In this document: piece by piece, positions 35,367 through 45,000 of the stretch
Layout of the letters: the number at the start of each line of letters is the position of its first letter
Position numbering within the stretch: position 1 is the stretch's first letter
Translations under genes and position numbers: made by a program
Assembly: GCA_048267965.1 (NCBI GenBank)
Contig: JBLWWK010000002.1
Span: 124,001-188,000, forward strand
Source: GCA-2705995 sp048267965
GTDB taxonomy: Bacteria > Bacteroidota > Bacteroidia > Flavobacteriales_G > Salibacteraceae
Reading direction: 5' to 3'
DNA: 64,000 nucleotides
Notes under the pieces: generated by a model
What the model was told of the DNA's origin: nothing
Database searches by the model: none
The model's input: only the letters and a program-made list of their open reading frames with translations

Positions 35367-36338
35367 CTATTCACGCGAAAGTTTAAAGTTCAAAGGCACA
35401 ATAAAGCGGGTTCTTACCGTTCGGTTTAAATGGTCTCTTGCCGGGGTAAACAAAGCCAATCGATTCATTTCTTTTTTTACTTCCTTGTTTAAAGGCGGGT
35501 AAAAAGAGCGCAACACTTTTGCGTTACTCACGGATCCATCTCTTTCGATTACAAATTGAACAAACACTTTGCCCTCCATTTCGTTTTCTGCCAGCATTGG
35601 AAACCGTTTTTTCAATCGATTAACAATCGTGTTTAACGTATCGTAAATTCCTTCTGGTGGAATCGCCTCAACTGCCGGAAAATCAACAATCGCAGAATCA
35701 CTACGCTCTTGCGCCAAATCAAATTCTTCAGGTTCTACAACCGCCCATTCACACTGCATTTCTTCAATCATTTCTATCTCTTTGCATTCAAACATGAATT
35801 TGAGTAAATATTTTTTCAGAGGCCATGCAGATGCATATTGCGCTGGTTCACATTTTAATTCGTGTAGGAACCGATAACCTTCACTTTGAGAATAACTAAA
35901 TTCTTGGCGAATTTCACGAATATTCTTTACCCAATCTTGCGTTGGTGCCAACCAAGAACAATGCATGAAAGAGCCCACCACTTTTCCGCTGTTGATGGGC
36001 AGCAATTGCTCAGTATCTACCAATTTCCAGAGGTATTTTTCTTTCTTGAGAGCAAACACAGCCGAATCTATTTCTTGAATATTAAAGTTACCAAAACACC
36101 CCCGATGATGAAAATTCTTAATTTTCAGGTAATCACCTTTTTTTAAACCGAAACCTTTATCTACTATCACTTGTGCAATTTCTACTCTAAAAACATCGTA
36201 AGTACTGGTTCTCACCTTGCCCGTTACAATTAAATCTGCCGTGAGCAGAACTTCTTCGAGAGGTGTTACCTCCTCTACTTCTGCACGAACTGTAAATAAG
36301 ATAAAAAGGAAACTAAAGACAAGCAGAATTTTTTGCAT
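35367..36338 (-). CDS. Exported protein with C-terminal TonB-like domain
   Basis: 323 residues. Signal peptide at 4-18. Residues 20-190 are an exported domain with Cys-containing loops (FHHRGCFGNFN, MHCSWLA, FECKEIEMIEEMQCEW), no family recognised. Residues 235-320 form a TonB C-terminal domain: FPMLAENEMEGKVFVQF, then IERDGSVSNAKVLRS and FTPARDHLNRTVRTRF. There is no membrane anchor or Pro-rich linker as in real TonB, so it is probably not an energy transducer; such domains in Bacteroidota often occur in periplasmic proteins of unknown role. A motif variant (35862) lies inside. Confidence 0.8.
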   Translation of the reverse strand: MQKILLVFSFLFILFTVRAEVEEVTPLEEVLLTADLIVTGKVRTSTYDVFRVEIAQVIVDKGFGLKKGDYLKIKNFHHRGCFGNFNIQEIDSAVFALKKEKYLWKLVDTEQLLPINSGKVVGSFMHCSWLAPTQDWVKNIREIRQEFSYSQSEGYRFLHELKCEPAQYASAWPLKKYLLKFMFECKEIEMIEEMQCEWAVVEPEEFDLAQERSDSAIVDFPAVEAIPPEGIYDTLNTIVNRLKKRFPMLAENEMEGKVFVQFVIERDGSVSNAKVLRSFYPPLNKEVKKEMNRLALFTPARDHLNRTVRTRFIVPLNFKLSRE

Positions 36339-36473
36339 AATCAGCTTAAAGCAAGTATCGTGCCTTTGAAAGATGAATTTTCAACAATTCCATCCCAAAA
36401 GAAAATTTCGAGTTTATTACCTTTAGAAAGAATCAGCGTTCATCTTTGCACCACCTCTTAATACTTCAACAGC

Positions 36474-38693
36474 ATGTCTATTCAGTTTTCTGAAAAAGCC
36501 CATTATTTTCTTGATTTTGCCAACCAAACCAACAGCCACATTTTTCTTACTGGTAAGGCAGGAACCGGTAAAACCACCCTATTAAAACACTTTTTAGAAA
36601 CAACACACAAAAATGCTGTGGTGGCGGCTCCTACCGGAATTGCAGCCATTAACGCAGGAGGAACCACTTTACACTCTTTGTTGCACTTGCCGTTCGGAAC
36701 ATTTATTCCAGATGCAAATGCTGCTTCTGTTGCTACTGGCGGACAACGAGTAAACACGCCCAAATCTACCGTTTCTAACTTGAAGATGTCGGCCAGAAAA
36801 CGTGATCTATTGAAACACATCGACTTACTGGTGATTGATGAGGTCAGTATGCTTCGAGCCGATTTACTCGACTGTATTGATGCTATTTTACGCCATGTAA
36901 GAAAACAGCGCTCCCTCCCTTTCGGAGGTGTTCAGCTGCTTTTTATTGGTGATTTGTTTCAGCTTTCTCCCGTTGTTCGAAGAGACGAACAATCCATTTT
37001 ACAACAATTTTATGCTACTCCTTACTTCTTTTCTGCTCATGTTTTAAGTCAACAACCACTGGTTCACATCGAGCTCGATCATGTTTTTAGGCAATCTGAC
37101 GAAAAATTTCTCACCCTTCTTAACCGTCTTAGAAACAACCAACTCAATTCTGCCGATTTGGCCGTTCTCAATCAATACTACCAACCCAATTTCGAGGCGA
37201 AAAATCAAGACGAATACATTCAAATCACCACCCACAATCGATTGGCCGATGAAATCAACTTTACGGCATTAGCAGAAATTAAAGAGCCTTCAAAATTTTA
37301 CGAAGCCCAGATAAGTGGTGATTTTCCAGAATCAATGCATCCCATTTCAGTAAAAATGGAACTAAAGGTAGGATCACAAGTAATGTTCATAAAAAACGAT
37401 CCTTCTGAAAATAGAGCGTATTACAACGGTAAAATAGGAACGATCGATAAGTTAGCGAGCGATGAGATTTCGGTTGTTTTTGCCAACGGAGACGCGGTAA
37501 CTGTTGAAGCTTACACTTGGGAAAACAAGCGTTTTAAGCTCAACGAAAAAACAGAAGAAATTGATGAAGAAGTGCTTGGTACCTTCCAGCAATTCCCTTT
37601 GCGGTTAGCGTGGGCAATTACCGTGCACAAAAGCCAAGGATTAACCTTCGACAAGGCCGTGCTCGACTTATCGAAAAGTTTTGCGGCTGGGCAAATGTAC
37701 GTGGCACTTTCGAGGTTAACCTCTTTAGATGGCTTAGTATTAACCAGTAAAATTCCTGAAAGCGCTATCGACTTAGATGCATCTGTAGTAGCGTTTAGCT
37801 CGAACTTGCCCGATACCACTCAACTTTCTCAACGCTTAGAGTTAGACAAAAGGCGATTTATTAAAGAAAGCTTAGAAAGAGGAATGGATGTGCAACCATT
37901 GGCCTATGCTTTTCATCAACATTTAAAATCGTTTAACGAACTAACAGAGCGCTCAAAAAAGAAGAAATACAAAGAATGGACAGAATCAATTATGGATTCT
38001 ATTCAGCAAGTATTAACCGATATTTCAACTTGCAATCAATTTGTAAATAGCGCTTTTCAAGTGGTTCCTACCAATCGAATTGCCCTGATGGAAGCCGTTA
38101 AACACATCAAAACCCACTTGCAAAAACCACTGGTAGATGTATACAAAGAGGTGCATAAACACGCTAACGAAGTGGCTCTTAAAAACCAAAAAACCTATCA
38201 AAAAGAGCTTTTCTCACTTGAAAATCAGTTTTTTCAGTATCATTTAAAGTTGCACCGTGGTTTACTTTTCGCCAAACATTTTTCGGCAGGAACCCCTGTT
38301 AACTTTAAAAACCTTCACCTCAAGCCTTTACGCCAACAAACCGAAATAAAAGGCTCAAAAAAGGAGGATTCATCTAGCGCAGAAACCAAAGAGAAAAAGC
38401 CTTCAACACGAGATATTTCTTTCGAGTTATACAAATCGGGAAAAACGGCTGAAGAAATTGCCGAAGCACGCGATATGAGCTTTTCTACCATTCTTACTCA
38501 CCTTACCTCTTTTGTGGAAAAAGGCGAGCTCGATGCACGCGAACTGATGGAACCCAAAAAACTAGAGTTCTTAATAGAAGCAATTCCTCAAGTAAAATAT
38601 GAAGGCTTATCTGATCTAAAATCCAAATTAAGTGACGATTACAGCTACAACGACATCAAGATTGCGCTGGCCTACTTAACTGCTTACGAATAA
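36474..38693 (+). CDS. PIF1-like superfamily 1 helicase with C-terminal helix-turn-helix domain
   Basis: 739 residues. Residues 1-440 are the helicase: Walker A GKAGTGKT at 27-34, AAPTGIAAINAGGTTLHSLL (motif Ia), Walker B LLVIDEVSM at 118-126, GGVQLLFIGDLFQLSPV (motif III) and AITVHKSQGLTFDKAVLDL with YVALSRL near 400-430. This is the PIF1/RecD2-like pattern, a 5'-3' DNA helicase. Residues 630-739 carry an HTH_40-type domain, RDISFELYKSGKTAEEIAEA, also found at the end of some RecQ-like proteins. Role in replication fork repair inferred. Motif variants encode parts of its Walker A (36556) and motif Ia (36625). Confidence 0.9.
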   Translation: MSIQFSEKAHYFLDFANQTNSHIFLTGKAGTGKTTLLKHFLETTHKNAVVAAPTGIAAINAGGTTLHSLLHLPFGTFIPDANAASVATGGQRVNTPKSTVSNLKMSARKRDLLKHIDLLVIDEVSMLRADLLDCIDAILRHVRKQRSLPFGGVQLLFIGDLFQLSPVVRRDEQSILQQFYATPYFFSAHVLSQQPLVHIELDHVFRQSDEKFLTLLNRLRNNQLNSADLAVLNQYYQPNFEAKNQDEYIQITTHNRLADEINFTALAEIKEPSKFYEAQISGDFPESMHPISVKMELKVGSQVMFIKNDPSENRAYYNGKIGTIDKLASDEISVVFANGDAVTVEAYTWENKRFKLNEKTEEIDEEVLGTFQQFPLRLAWAITVHKSQGLTFDKAVLDLSKSFAAGQMYVALSRLTSLDGLVLTSKIPESAIDLDASVVAFSSNLPDTTQLSQRLELDKRRFIKESLERGMDVQPLAYAFHQHLKSFNELTERSKKKKYKEWTESIMDSIQQVLTDISTCNQFVNSAFQVVPTNRIALMEAVKHIKTHLQKPLVDVYKEVHKHANEVALKNQKTYQKELFSLENQFFQYHLKLHRGLLFAKHFSAGTPVNFKNLHLKPLRQQTEIKGSKKEDSSSAETKEKKPSTRDISFELYKSGKTAEEIAEARDMSFSTILTHLTSFVEKGELDARELMEPKKLEFLIEAIPQVKYEGLSDLKSKLSDDYSYNDIKIALAYLTAYE

Positions 38694-38749
38694 AATCCAA
38701 ATTTTTAGTACACTTTCCTACATTTTTCAGAAGCCGTTTTCAACATACC

Positions 38750-38783
38750 GTTAATAACTTTAAATATAGGTTCTGTTATTAAC
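38750..38783. repeat. Inverted repeat upstream of the lamin-tail protein gene
   Basis: GTTAATAAC (38750-38758) and GTTATTAAC (38775-38783) are perfect 9-base complements with a 16-base spacer in an A/T-rich 261-base intergenic region. It may be an operator or a weak hairpin. Confidence 0.4.
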
Positions 38784-38954
38784 AATTTAATGTGGATTAA
38801 ATACTAAAATCGTTGTTTTTACTAGCGATCAGTAAAAGTACATTTGTTCATAAGTTGTTAATTACTCCCCTTAAGTAGTTACAGCTATTAACCTACACCC
38901 CACATTCTTTTTCAACCTTGATTAGACCTGAAACTGGACTAAAACAATCAATTT

Positions 38955-41204
38955 ATGTTTAATCAGGGCTTGTTATGTGCATTAGCGATTTGCGTTTCTC
39001 CTATTGGCTACTCGGTGAGTCAAGCACAATCGCTTGTAATTTCTGAAATTATGGACGAACCGTTGAATGCAGACGGTTCTAGTAACGACCAATACGGAGA
39101 GTATTTCGAGGTGTTTAACCCATCGAATGCTGAAGTAGATTTGCAAAACTGGATCATTAAAGACAATGGTTCTGACTACCACGTAATTAACCAATCTGTA
39201 AAGGTTCCGGCATTTGGCTTTGCGGTTTTAGGAAAGTCTGTCAATACCACATTAAACGGAGGGGTACCTGTTAATTATGAATATCAGAACGATATTCAAT
39301 TCGACAATCAATTAGCAGACGAAATTATTCTGATTAACAGTAACAACGTAGAAGTTGACCGTGTAGAAATTGGCGCTGCCCCAACTTGGACACGAATTGG
39401 TGGTTCTGCCATGATTTTTACAGGCGTTTATTTCGATGATAACAACACGCAACAAAACTGGATAGGTGCTCCAGATGTAGAAAACGGACTTATCTTTAAT
39501 AACGGAAGTCCCGGTATTGGAGGCAAAGAACAGCGCATTCAATTCACCCTAATTTGTGACAACAATGTGTGGAGTTCGGCTCCTACCGCTTTAACTGGAA
39601 ACCAGAGCATTTTGTTACGAAACTCATCTCAAAAGATAGTTTCTAACGTAATTGAAGTAAAAAATATCGCAATTGAATTCGGAAGTTCTCTAACGATCGA
39701 TCCCGCTGGCGTTTTAACGGTACACGGAGATATATTAACCGAAGGAAATTTTATTGTAGAAAACGGAGGTAGCTTGTTTCAAACAACGCTCTTCGACAAC
39801 AATAGCGCCAATTCTGGTCATTACCAAGTGAAAAGAAACACTGGGATTTTAGTAGACGACACCCGCTTTCAGTATTGGTCTTCTCCCATCCCCAATGCTA
39901 CTATGGGCGGTGTTTTTAGCAGCTCAAATCCGAACGATTTTTACTATTTCGATGAATCTACTCAACAATGGACACCTCAACCTGAAGAGCAAAGAATGAA
40001 ACCTGGTCGTGGTTACATTACAACTGGTTCTGTAGGAAACACAGCTTTTAGCGATCAACGAACGTTTTTGAGTACGGCAGTCAACAATGGTTCCTACCAA
40101 CTTGATTTAAACATCAACGCCAACGATTTTGCGCTACTCGGAAATCCGTATCCAAGTGCGTTAAGTTCTGCCAGCTTTTTAGCTGATAATCCCGATTTAA
40201 CAGGAACCTTGTATTTCTGGAATCATACCACTCCTACTCAATATGGCGGAAACGGCAATACGGGTTCTGATTACGCACATTGGACGTTATTCGGTGCCAC
40301 TTCTGGAAACGGCTCTGAAACTCCAGACGATTACATTCAGTCTTGCCAAGGATTTTTTGTGCAGGCTGATAACGGTGGTGTTTCTCAAGTTGTTTTCAAC
40401 AATGCCCAGCGTGCCAATGCCGATAATCACCAGTTTTTTTCGCCTTTAGATGACGATGCTAGAAAGACTTGGATTAACCTATCAGGAACTCAAAACCAAT
40501 TCAACCAAATTTTAGTCGGTTTTCATCCGCAAGCCACCGAATTTATCGATAAAGGCTTAGATGGTGTAAAGCTGAAAGGCGGCAGTTTAGCGTTGTATTC
40601 TGTAGCAGAAGATAAAGATTTAGCCATTCAAGCATTGCCTTATCCTAACGCGATTCACTACACCAAAATACCACTTGGAATTGACGCTTCAGATGCTGGG
40701 TTTTACACCTTTAGTTTAGATTCACTATCGAATTGGCCAGCCGATCAAGAGTTACTCATTTTCGATAAAAAGTACCAAGCTTCAGTAGATTTATTGGTTG
40801 ACTCTTCTTACACTTTTCAGCTCGATCAAGGGGTACAAAAGTTAGGTAGATTCGAATTATGGACCCGCCTAAAGATGGATGGACAAGCAGAAGATCAGCT
40901 TTCTCAAAACCAACCAAACGGTTCTTCCGGGGTCACTTCGGCCGAAGAATATGCGGCTCAAGAAGCGGTAAAGTGGAATGCATTTCAAACTGGTTCACAA
41001 GTTCAACTCAACAGAAACCTTGCTGAACACAGCATGCAAGTAGCCATTTTTGATGTAAACGGTCGCCTAATTCAATCTTTTGAATGGAAAGCAGGCCAAA
41101 AGACGCTTTCTCTCAATGCTAATCACTATTCAACCGGGGTTTACATTGTTGAAATTGTAGACCACCAACAACAACATTCTTCTCAAAAATTAACCATTCA
41201 GTAA
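38955..41204 (+). CDS. T9SS-secreted protein with lamin-tail domain
   Basis: 749 residues. Signal peptide (residues 3-23, ending SQAQ). Residues 26-150 form a lamin-tail-like immunoglobulin fold (LVISEIMDEPLN, YGEYFEVFNPSNAEVDLQNW, AFGFAVLGKS). A middle region (200-600) lacks a known domain but repeats strand motifs typical of large surface proteins, such as YWSSPIPNATMGGVF and FALLGNPYPSAL. The last ~80 residues are a T9SS type A sorting domain: SMQVAIFDVNGRLIQSFEWK and YSTGVYIVEIVD. A cell-surface or released protein, perhaps adhesive. The PID-CTERM miniprotein starts 12 bases after its stop. Confidence 0.9.
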   Translation: MFNQGLLCALAICVSPIGYSVSQAQSLVISEIMDEPLNADGSSNDQYGEYFEVFNPSNAEVDLQNWIIKDNGSDYHVINQSVKVPAFGFAVLGKSVNTTLNGGVPVNYEYQNDIQFDNQLADEIILINSNNVEVDRVEIGAAPTWTRIGGSAMIFTGVYFDDNNTQQNWIGAPDVENGLIFNNGSPGIGGKEQRIQFTLICDNNVWSSAPTALTGNQSILLRNSSQKIVSNVIEVKNIAIEFGSSLTIDPAGVLTVHGDILTEGNFIVENGGSLFQTTLFDNNSANSGHYQVKRNTGILVDDTRFQYWSSPIPNATMGGVFSSSNPNDFYYFDESTQQWTPQPEEQRMKPGRGYITTGSVGNTAFSDQRTFLSTAVNNGSYQLDLNINANDFALLGNPYPSALSSASFLADNPDLTGTLYFWNHTTPTQYGGNGNTGSDYAHWTLFGATSGNGSETPDDYIQSCQGFFVQADNGGVSQVVFNNAQRANADNHQFFSPLDDDARKTWINLSGTQNQFNQILVGFHPQATEFIDKGLDGVKLKGGSLALYSVAEDKDLAIQALPYPNAIHYTKIPLGIDASDAGFYTFSLDSLSNWPADQELLIFDKKYQASVDLLVDSSYTFQLDQGVQKLGRFELWTRLKMDGQAEDQLSQNQPNGSSGVTSAEEYAAQEAVKWNAFQTGSQVQLNRNLAEHSMQVAIFDVNGRLIQSFEWKAGQKTLSLNANHYSTGVYIVEIVDHQQQHSSQKLTIQ

Positions 41205-41215
41205 AGTTCCGTGTT

Positions 41216-41398
41216 ATGAAAAAACGATTACTTCTTGCAGTAACTTTCATTGCAGCCACAGGTTCTGTAATGGCGTTTCCACCTACACCTCCTAATTCTA
41301 ATAATAATTCCCCTATAGACGGTGGTATCTTATTGTTAGCGGCTGCAGGTGCCGCTTACGGTGGGTATCAATTCAGGCAAAAAAGAAAAAACGCATAA
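41216..41398 (+). CDS. PID-CTERM miniprotein
   Basis: 60 residues. Signal peptide 1-20 (MKKRLLLAVTFIAATGSVMA), a Pro/Asn-rich spacer, then PIDGG, a hydrophobic segment (residues 38-51) and a basic end RQKRKNA. This is the PID-CTERM layout of Bacteroidota: a short exported protein with a C-terminal sorting signal analogous to PEP-CTERM and LPXTG. The sorting enzyme is not in this window. It is co-transcribed with the lamin-tail protein. An exact dispersed motif begins right after its stop. Confidence 0.85.
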   Translation: MKKRLLLAVTFIAATGSVMAFPPTPPNSNNNSPIDGGILLLAAAGAAYGGYQFRQKRKNA

Positions 41399-41410
41399 CG
41401 GTAGGAACCA
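41399..41410 (+). repeat. Intergenic dispersed motif CGGTAGGAACCA
   Basis: Starts at the first base after the TAA of the PID-CTERM gene. Confidence 0.8.
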
Positions 41411-41493
41411 ACCCTTTTTCAAAATAAGCGTCTTAATAGAGTTGTACTTTATTTTGTTTTTGAAAAGTTCGTCCCCTGTTTATGATCTACCTT

Positions 41494-41538
41494 GTTGACA
41501 ACAAAAGGAATTTTCACTCTTGTTGTCAACTTTTTTTT
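41494..41538 (+). terminator. Strong Rho-independent terminator
   Basis: GTTGACAACAA (41494-41504) pairs perfectly with TTGTTGTCAAC (41520-41530), 15-base loop, eight T. It ends the lamin-tail/PID-CTERM operon. Confidence 0.9.
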
Positions 41539-41655
41539 GTCATCCACTTGTTTCCCTCGCTTCATTACCCTCCTAGTATTCAGCCATGTCAACTTGTTTT
41601 TTGTGGTTTGTAATCAAAAATCAATCTAAAGTTGATTTTCTTTAGATTTGACACC

Positions 41656-42036
41656 GTGAAAAAGTGGTTGGCATATTTTTTTGTCATGGTATCATTCTCA
41701 ATGATTACCCTCCACTCTATTATTCCTCATCATCATCACAACGAAATCACCTTCGAGCAGCACATGGCTGAACACGAAGCGGCTGATTCTTTCATCGATA
41801 TTCTAGCGCTTCTTTTCCATTTCGAAGGAGGTGATGAAATTTTTGAATCACTTATGAAAGTGAATTCTCAGATTTCTGTCTTGCTGGTGGGTGTAGCCGT
41901 TTGTACGTGTCTCATACATACAATACGCTTGTTTTTACTAGATAAAGACAGCTCTTGGAATTCGTTTTATTTGGTTCCTACACAGCCGTTATTTATTCTA
42001 AGCGGCAAAGGATTAAGAGCACCTCCGTCTCTATAA
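41656..42036 (+). CDS. Small His-rich membrane protein next to the Cus-type efflux genes
   Basis: 126 residues from GTG; a TTG start 24 bases upstream gives a longer frame, and an ATG at 41686 a shorter one. Hydrophobic N-terminal segment (KKWLAYFFVMVSFSMITLH), then IIPHHHHNE with four consecutive His, an acidic His-containing stretch (FEQHMAEHEAADS) and a second hydrophobic segment (ISVLLVGVAVCTCLIHTI). His-rich sites beside a metal efflux pump suggest metal sensing or delivery, as inference. It lies 50 bases before the CusA-type gene, probably one operon. Confidence 0.65.
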   Translation: MKKWLAYFFVMVSFSMITLHSIIPHHHHNEITFEQHMAEHEAADSFIDILALLFHFEGGDEIFESLMKVNSQISVLLVGVAVCTCLIHTIRLFLLDKDSSWNSFYLVPTQPLFILSGKGLRAPPSL

Positions 42037-42085
42037 CTCCGATTTTTTCCCTTTTTATTATTCACTCACTTTCAACGTTTTACCC

Positions 42086-45000
42086 ATGTTTGATGCTATC
42101 ATTGCGTACTCTGTACGGAATAAAATCATTGTGTTTTTGGGGGTAATTGCCCTTATTATTTGGGGAACCTATTCAGCCACAGAATTATCGATAGATGCGG
42201 TTCCTGATATTACCAACAATCAAGTTCAGATTGTAACCACTTCGCCTTCTTTAGCAGCTCAAGAAGTAGAAAAATTTATTACCTACCCCATCGAGTTAAA
42301 GATGGCCAACTTACCGAGCACGCAAGAAATTAGGAGTATTTCTCGGTACGGCTTAAGCATAGTCACCGTAATTTTCGAAGAAGATTATCCGCTTTTAAAT
42401 GCTAGACAATTAGTTTCTGAATACCTACAAACCTTGGGCAGTGAAATTCCTGAATCACTAGGAACCCCAGAACTCATGCCCATCTCTACTGGCTTAGGTG
42501 AAGTATATCAATACACCCTAGAAGTACAGCCCGATTTTAAAGAGCAATACTCAGCCATGGAGTTAAGAACGATTCAAGATTGGTTGGTAAAACGGCAACT
42601 CAACGGAATAGAAGGTGTAATAGAAATTAGCAGTTTTGGTGGCTTCTTAAAGCAATACGAAGTTGCCGTAGACCCTCAAAAACTGCAATCGGTAAACCTT
42701 ACTATTTCAGAAGTTTTCGAAGCCATTTCGGCCAATAACGAAAATACCGGAGGTAGTTACATTGAGAAAGGACCGCGTGCGTATTATGTGCGAAGTGAAG
42801 GCCTTATTCAATCACTAGATGAAGTAAAACAAATTGGGTTAAAATCGGTAAATGGTGTGCCCTTAACCATTGGTGATATTGCCAAAGTAAAAGAAGGTTT
42901 TGCCCCTCGATTTGGTGCTCTCACTAAAAATGGCGAAGGCGAAACGGTAGGCGGAATTCTTCTCATGTTAAAGGGCGAAAATGCTTTCAAAGTTGTCGAA
43001 AACATAGAAAATCGAGTAAACGATATTCAATCTTCTTTGCCCGAAGGCATTACCATTGAACCTTACTTAAACCGCTCTGATTTAGTTTCTAGAGTAATTA
43101 GAACGGTAGAGAAAAACTTACTCGAAGGCGGACTCATCGTTGTGTTTATTCTCGTGCTCCTACTGGGAAATGCACGAGCCGGAATTGTAGTAGCATCTGT
43201 AATTCCACTCTCTTTGCTTTTTGCGTTTTCTTTAATGAATTTATTCGGCATTTCTGCCAATTTGATGAGTTTAGGTGCTGTTGATTTCGGTATTGTGATA
43301 GATGGTTCGGTCATTATTGTTGAGGCCATTATTCATCGTTTTCAAGAGAAGTTTAGAGGAAAAACTTTGTCTCGAGAAACCTTCGAAAATGAACTAATAG
43401 ATGCCTCACAAAAAATTCGAAATTCAGCGGCTTTTGGTGAAATTATTATTCTCATCGTTTACCTCCCCATTTTGGCTCTTGCCGGAATAGAAGGCAAAAC
43501 GTTTAAACCTATGGCGCAAACCATTGCCTTTGCCATTTTGGGCGCATTCATTCTTTCAATGACCTACGTACCCATGATGAGTAGCTTGCTACTGAGCAAA
43601 AGTATTTCATCAAAGCCTACTTATTCTGATCGTTTTATCGCTTGGCTACAAAAAAGGTACGAACCAATTTTACATCAATTGTTGCAGTTTAAAAAAATAG
43701 TAATTGGCGGTGCTATTTTGGTTTTTGTAGGATCCGTTTTCGTTTTTAATCAACTGGGTGCCGTATTTATACCCACTCTTGGCGAAGGTGATTTAGCCCT
43801 ACAATTAACCATTCCTCCCGGTGGAAGCCTCAACAAAAGCATCGAAACAACCACGCGATTAGAAAAGATTTTAATCGAAGAGTTTCCTGAAGTAAAACAA
43901 GTGGTTTCTAAAATTGGAACTGCAGAGGTTCCTACCGACCCAATGGCGATAGAAAACAGTGATGTGATGATTATTCTAAAACCGAAAAGTGAATGGACAA
44001 CCGCCAGCAACCGAGAAGAATTGGTCGAAAAAATGAAAGCTTCTCTGCAAGTAATTTTAGGCGCTTCTTTTGAATTTACTCAACCCATTCAACTGAGGTT
44101 TAACGAATTGCTAACAGGATCGAAAGCAGATGTAGCTGTAAAAATTTACGGTGAAGACTTAAGCACGCTAGCCCAACTCAGTGAAAAGGCAGAGCGCATT
44201 ATTTCTACCATTCCAGGAGCTTCTGATGTTAAGGCTGATCAACTAGAAGGCTTGCCCCAACTAATGATTCGCTACCATCGAAAAAAGTTGGCTCAACACC
44301 AGCTCAGCGTTCAAGAGGTAAATCGTGTAATACAAACCTCGTTTGCCGGAGCTAAAGCCAGCACTATCTATGAAGGCGAAAAACGATTCGATTTTGTGGT
44401 TCGGTTAAAAAGTGAATTTCGCAACTCTGCGGCTATTTTCAACACTTTATACATCAAAAACCGAGAAGGTGTTTCTATTCCCATTTCTCAAATAGCAGAT
44501 ATTGATTTCGAAGAAGGTCCAATGCAGATATCACGAGAAAACACAAAAAGACGCGTAATTATTGGTGTTAACGTGCGTAACCGAGACGTAAAAAGTTTGG
44601 TAGAAGAAATAGACGAAACACTTAAAAACCAACTCAATTTGCCAGCAGGCTACACCCTTTCTTACGGTGGCGATTTCGAAAATTTACAATCTGCCACTAA
44701 TCGTTTATTGATAGCCGTTCCGGCCGCTTTACTACTCATCCTCTTGCTGCTTTTCTTTGCGTTTAAATCGGTAACTCAAAGTATTATGATTTTTACTGCC
44801 ATTCCGCTTGCTGCCATCGGTGGCATCTTATCGCTTTACATTCGAGATATGCCTTTTTCCATCTCTGCTGGTATTGGCTTTATTGCCTTGTTTGGGGTGG
44901 CCGTTCTAAACGGAATTGTTCTGATTGCAGAATTTAATCAACTGAAAAGTTCGCAGCCCCATCTTTCATTAATCGATCGAATAGTTTTGGGCGCCAAAAA

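Noticed and set aside
35083..35502. 139-codon plus-strand frame over tpx and the TonB-C gene
   Set aside because: Antisense shadow of two well-supported genes and their gap.
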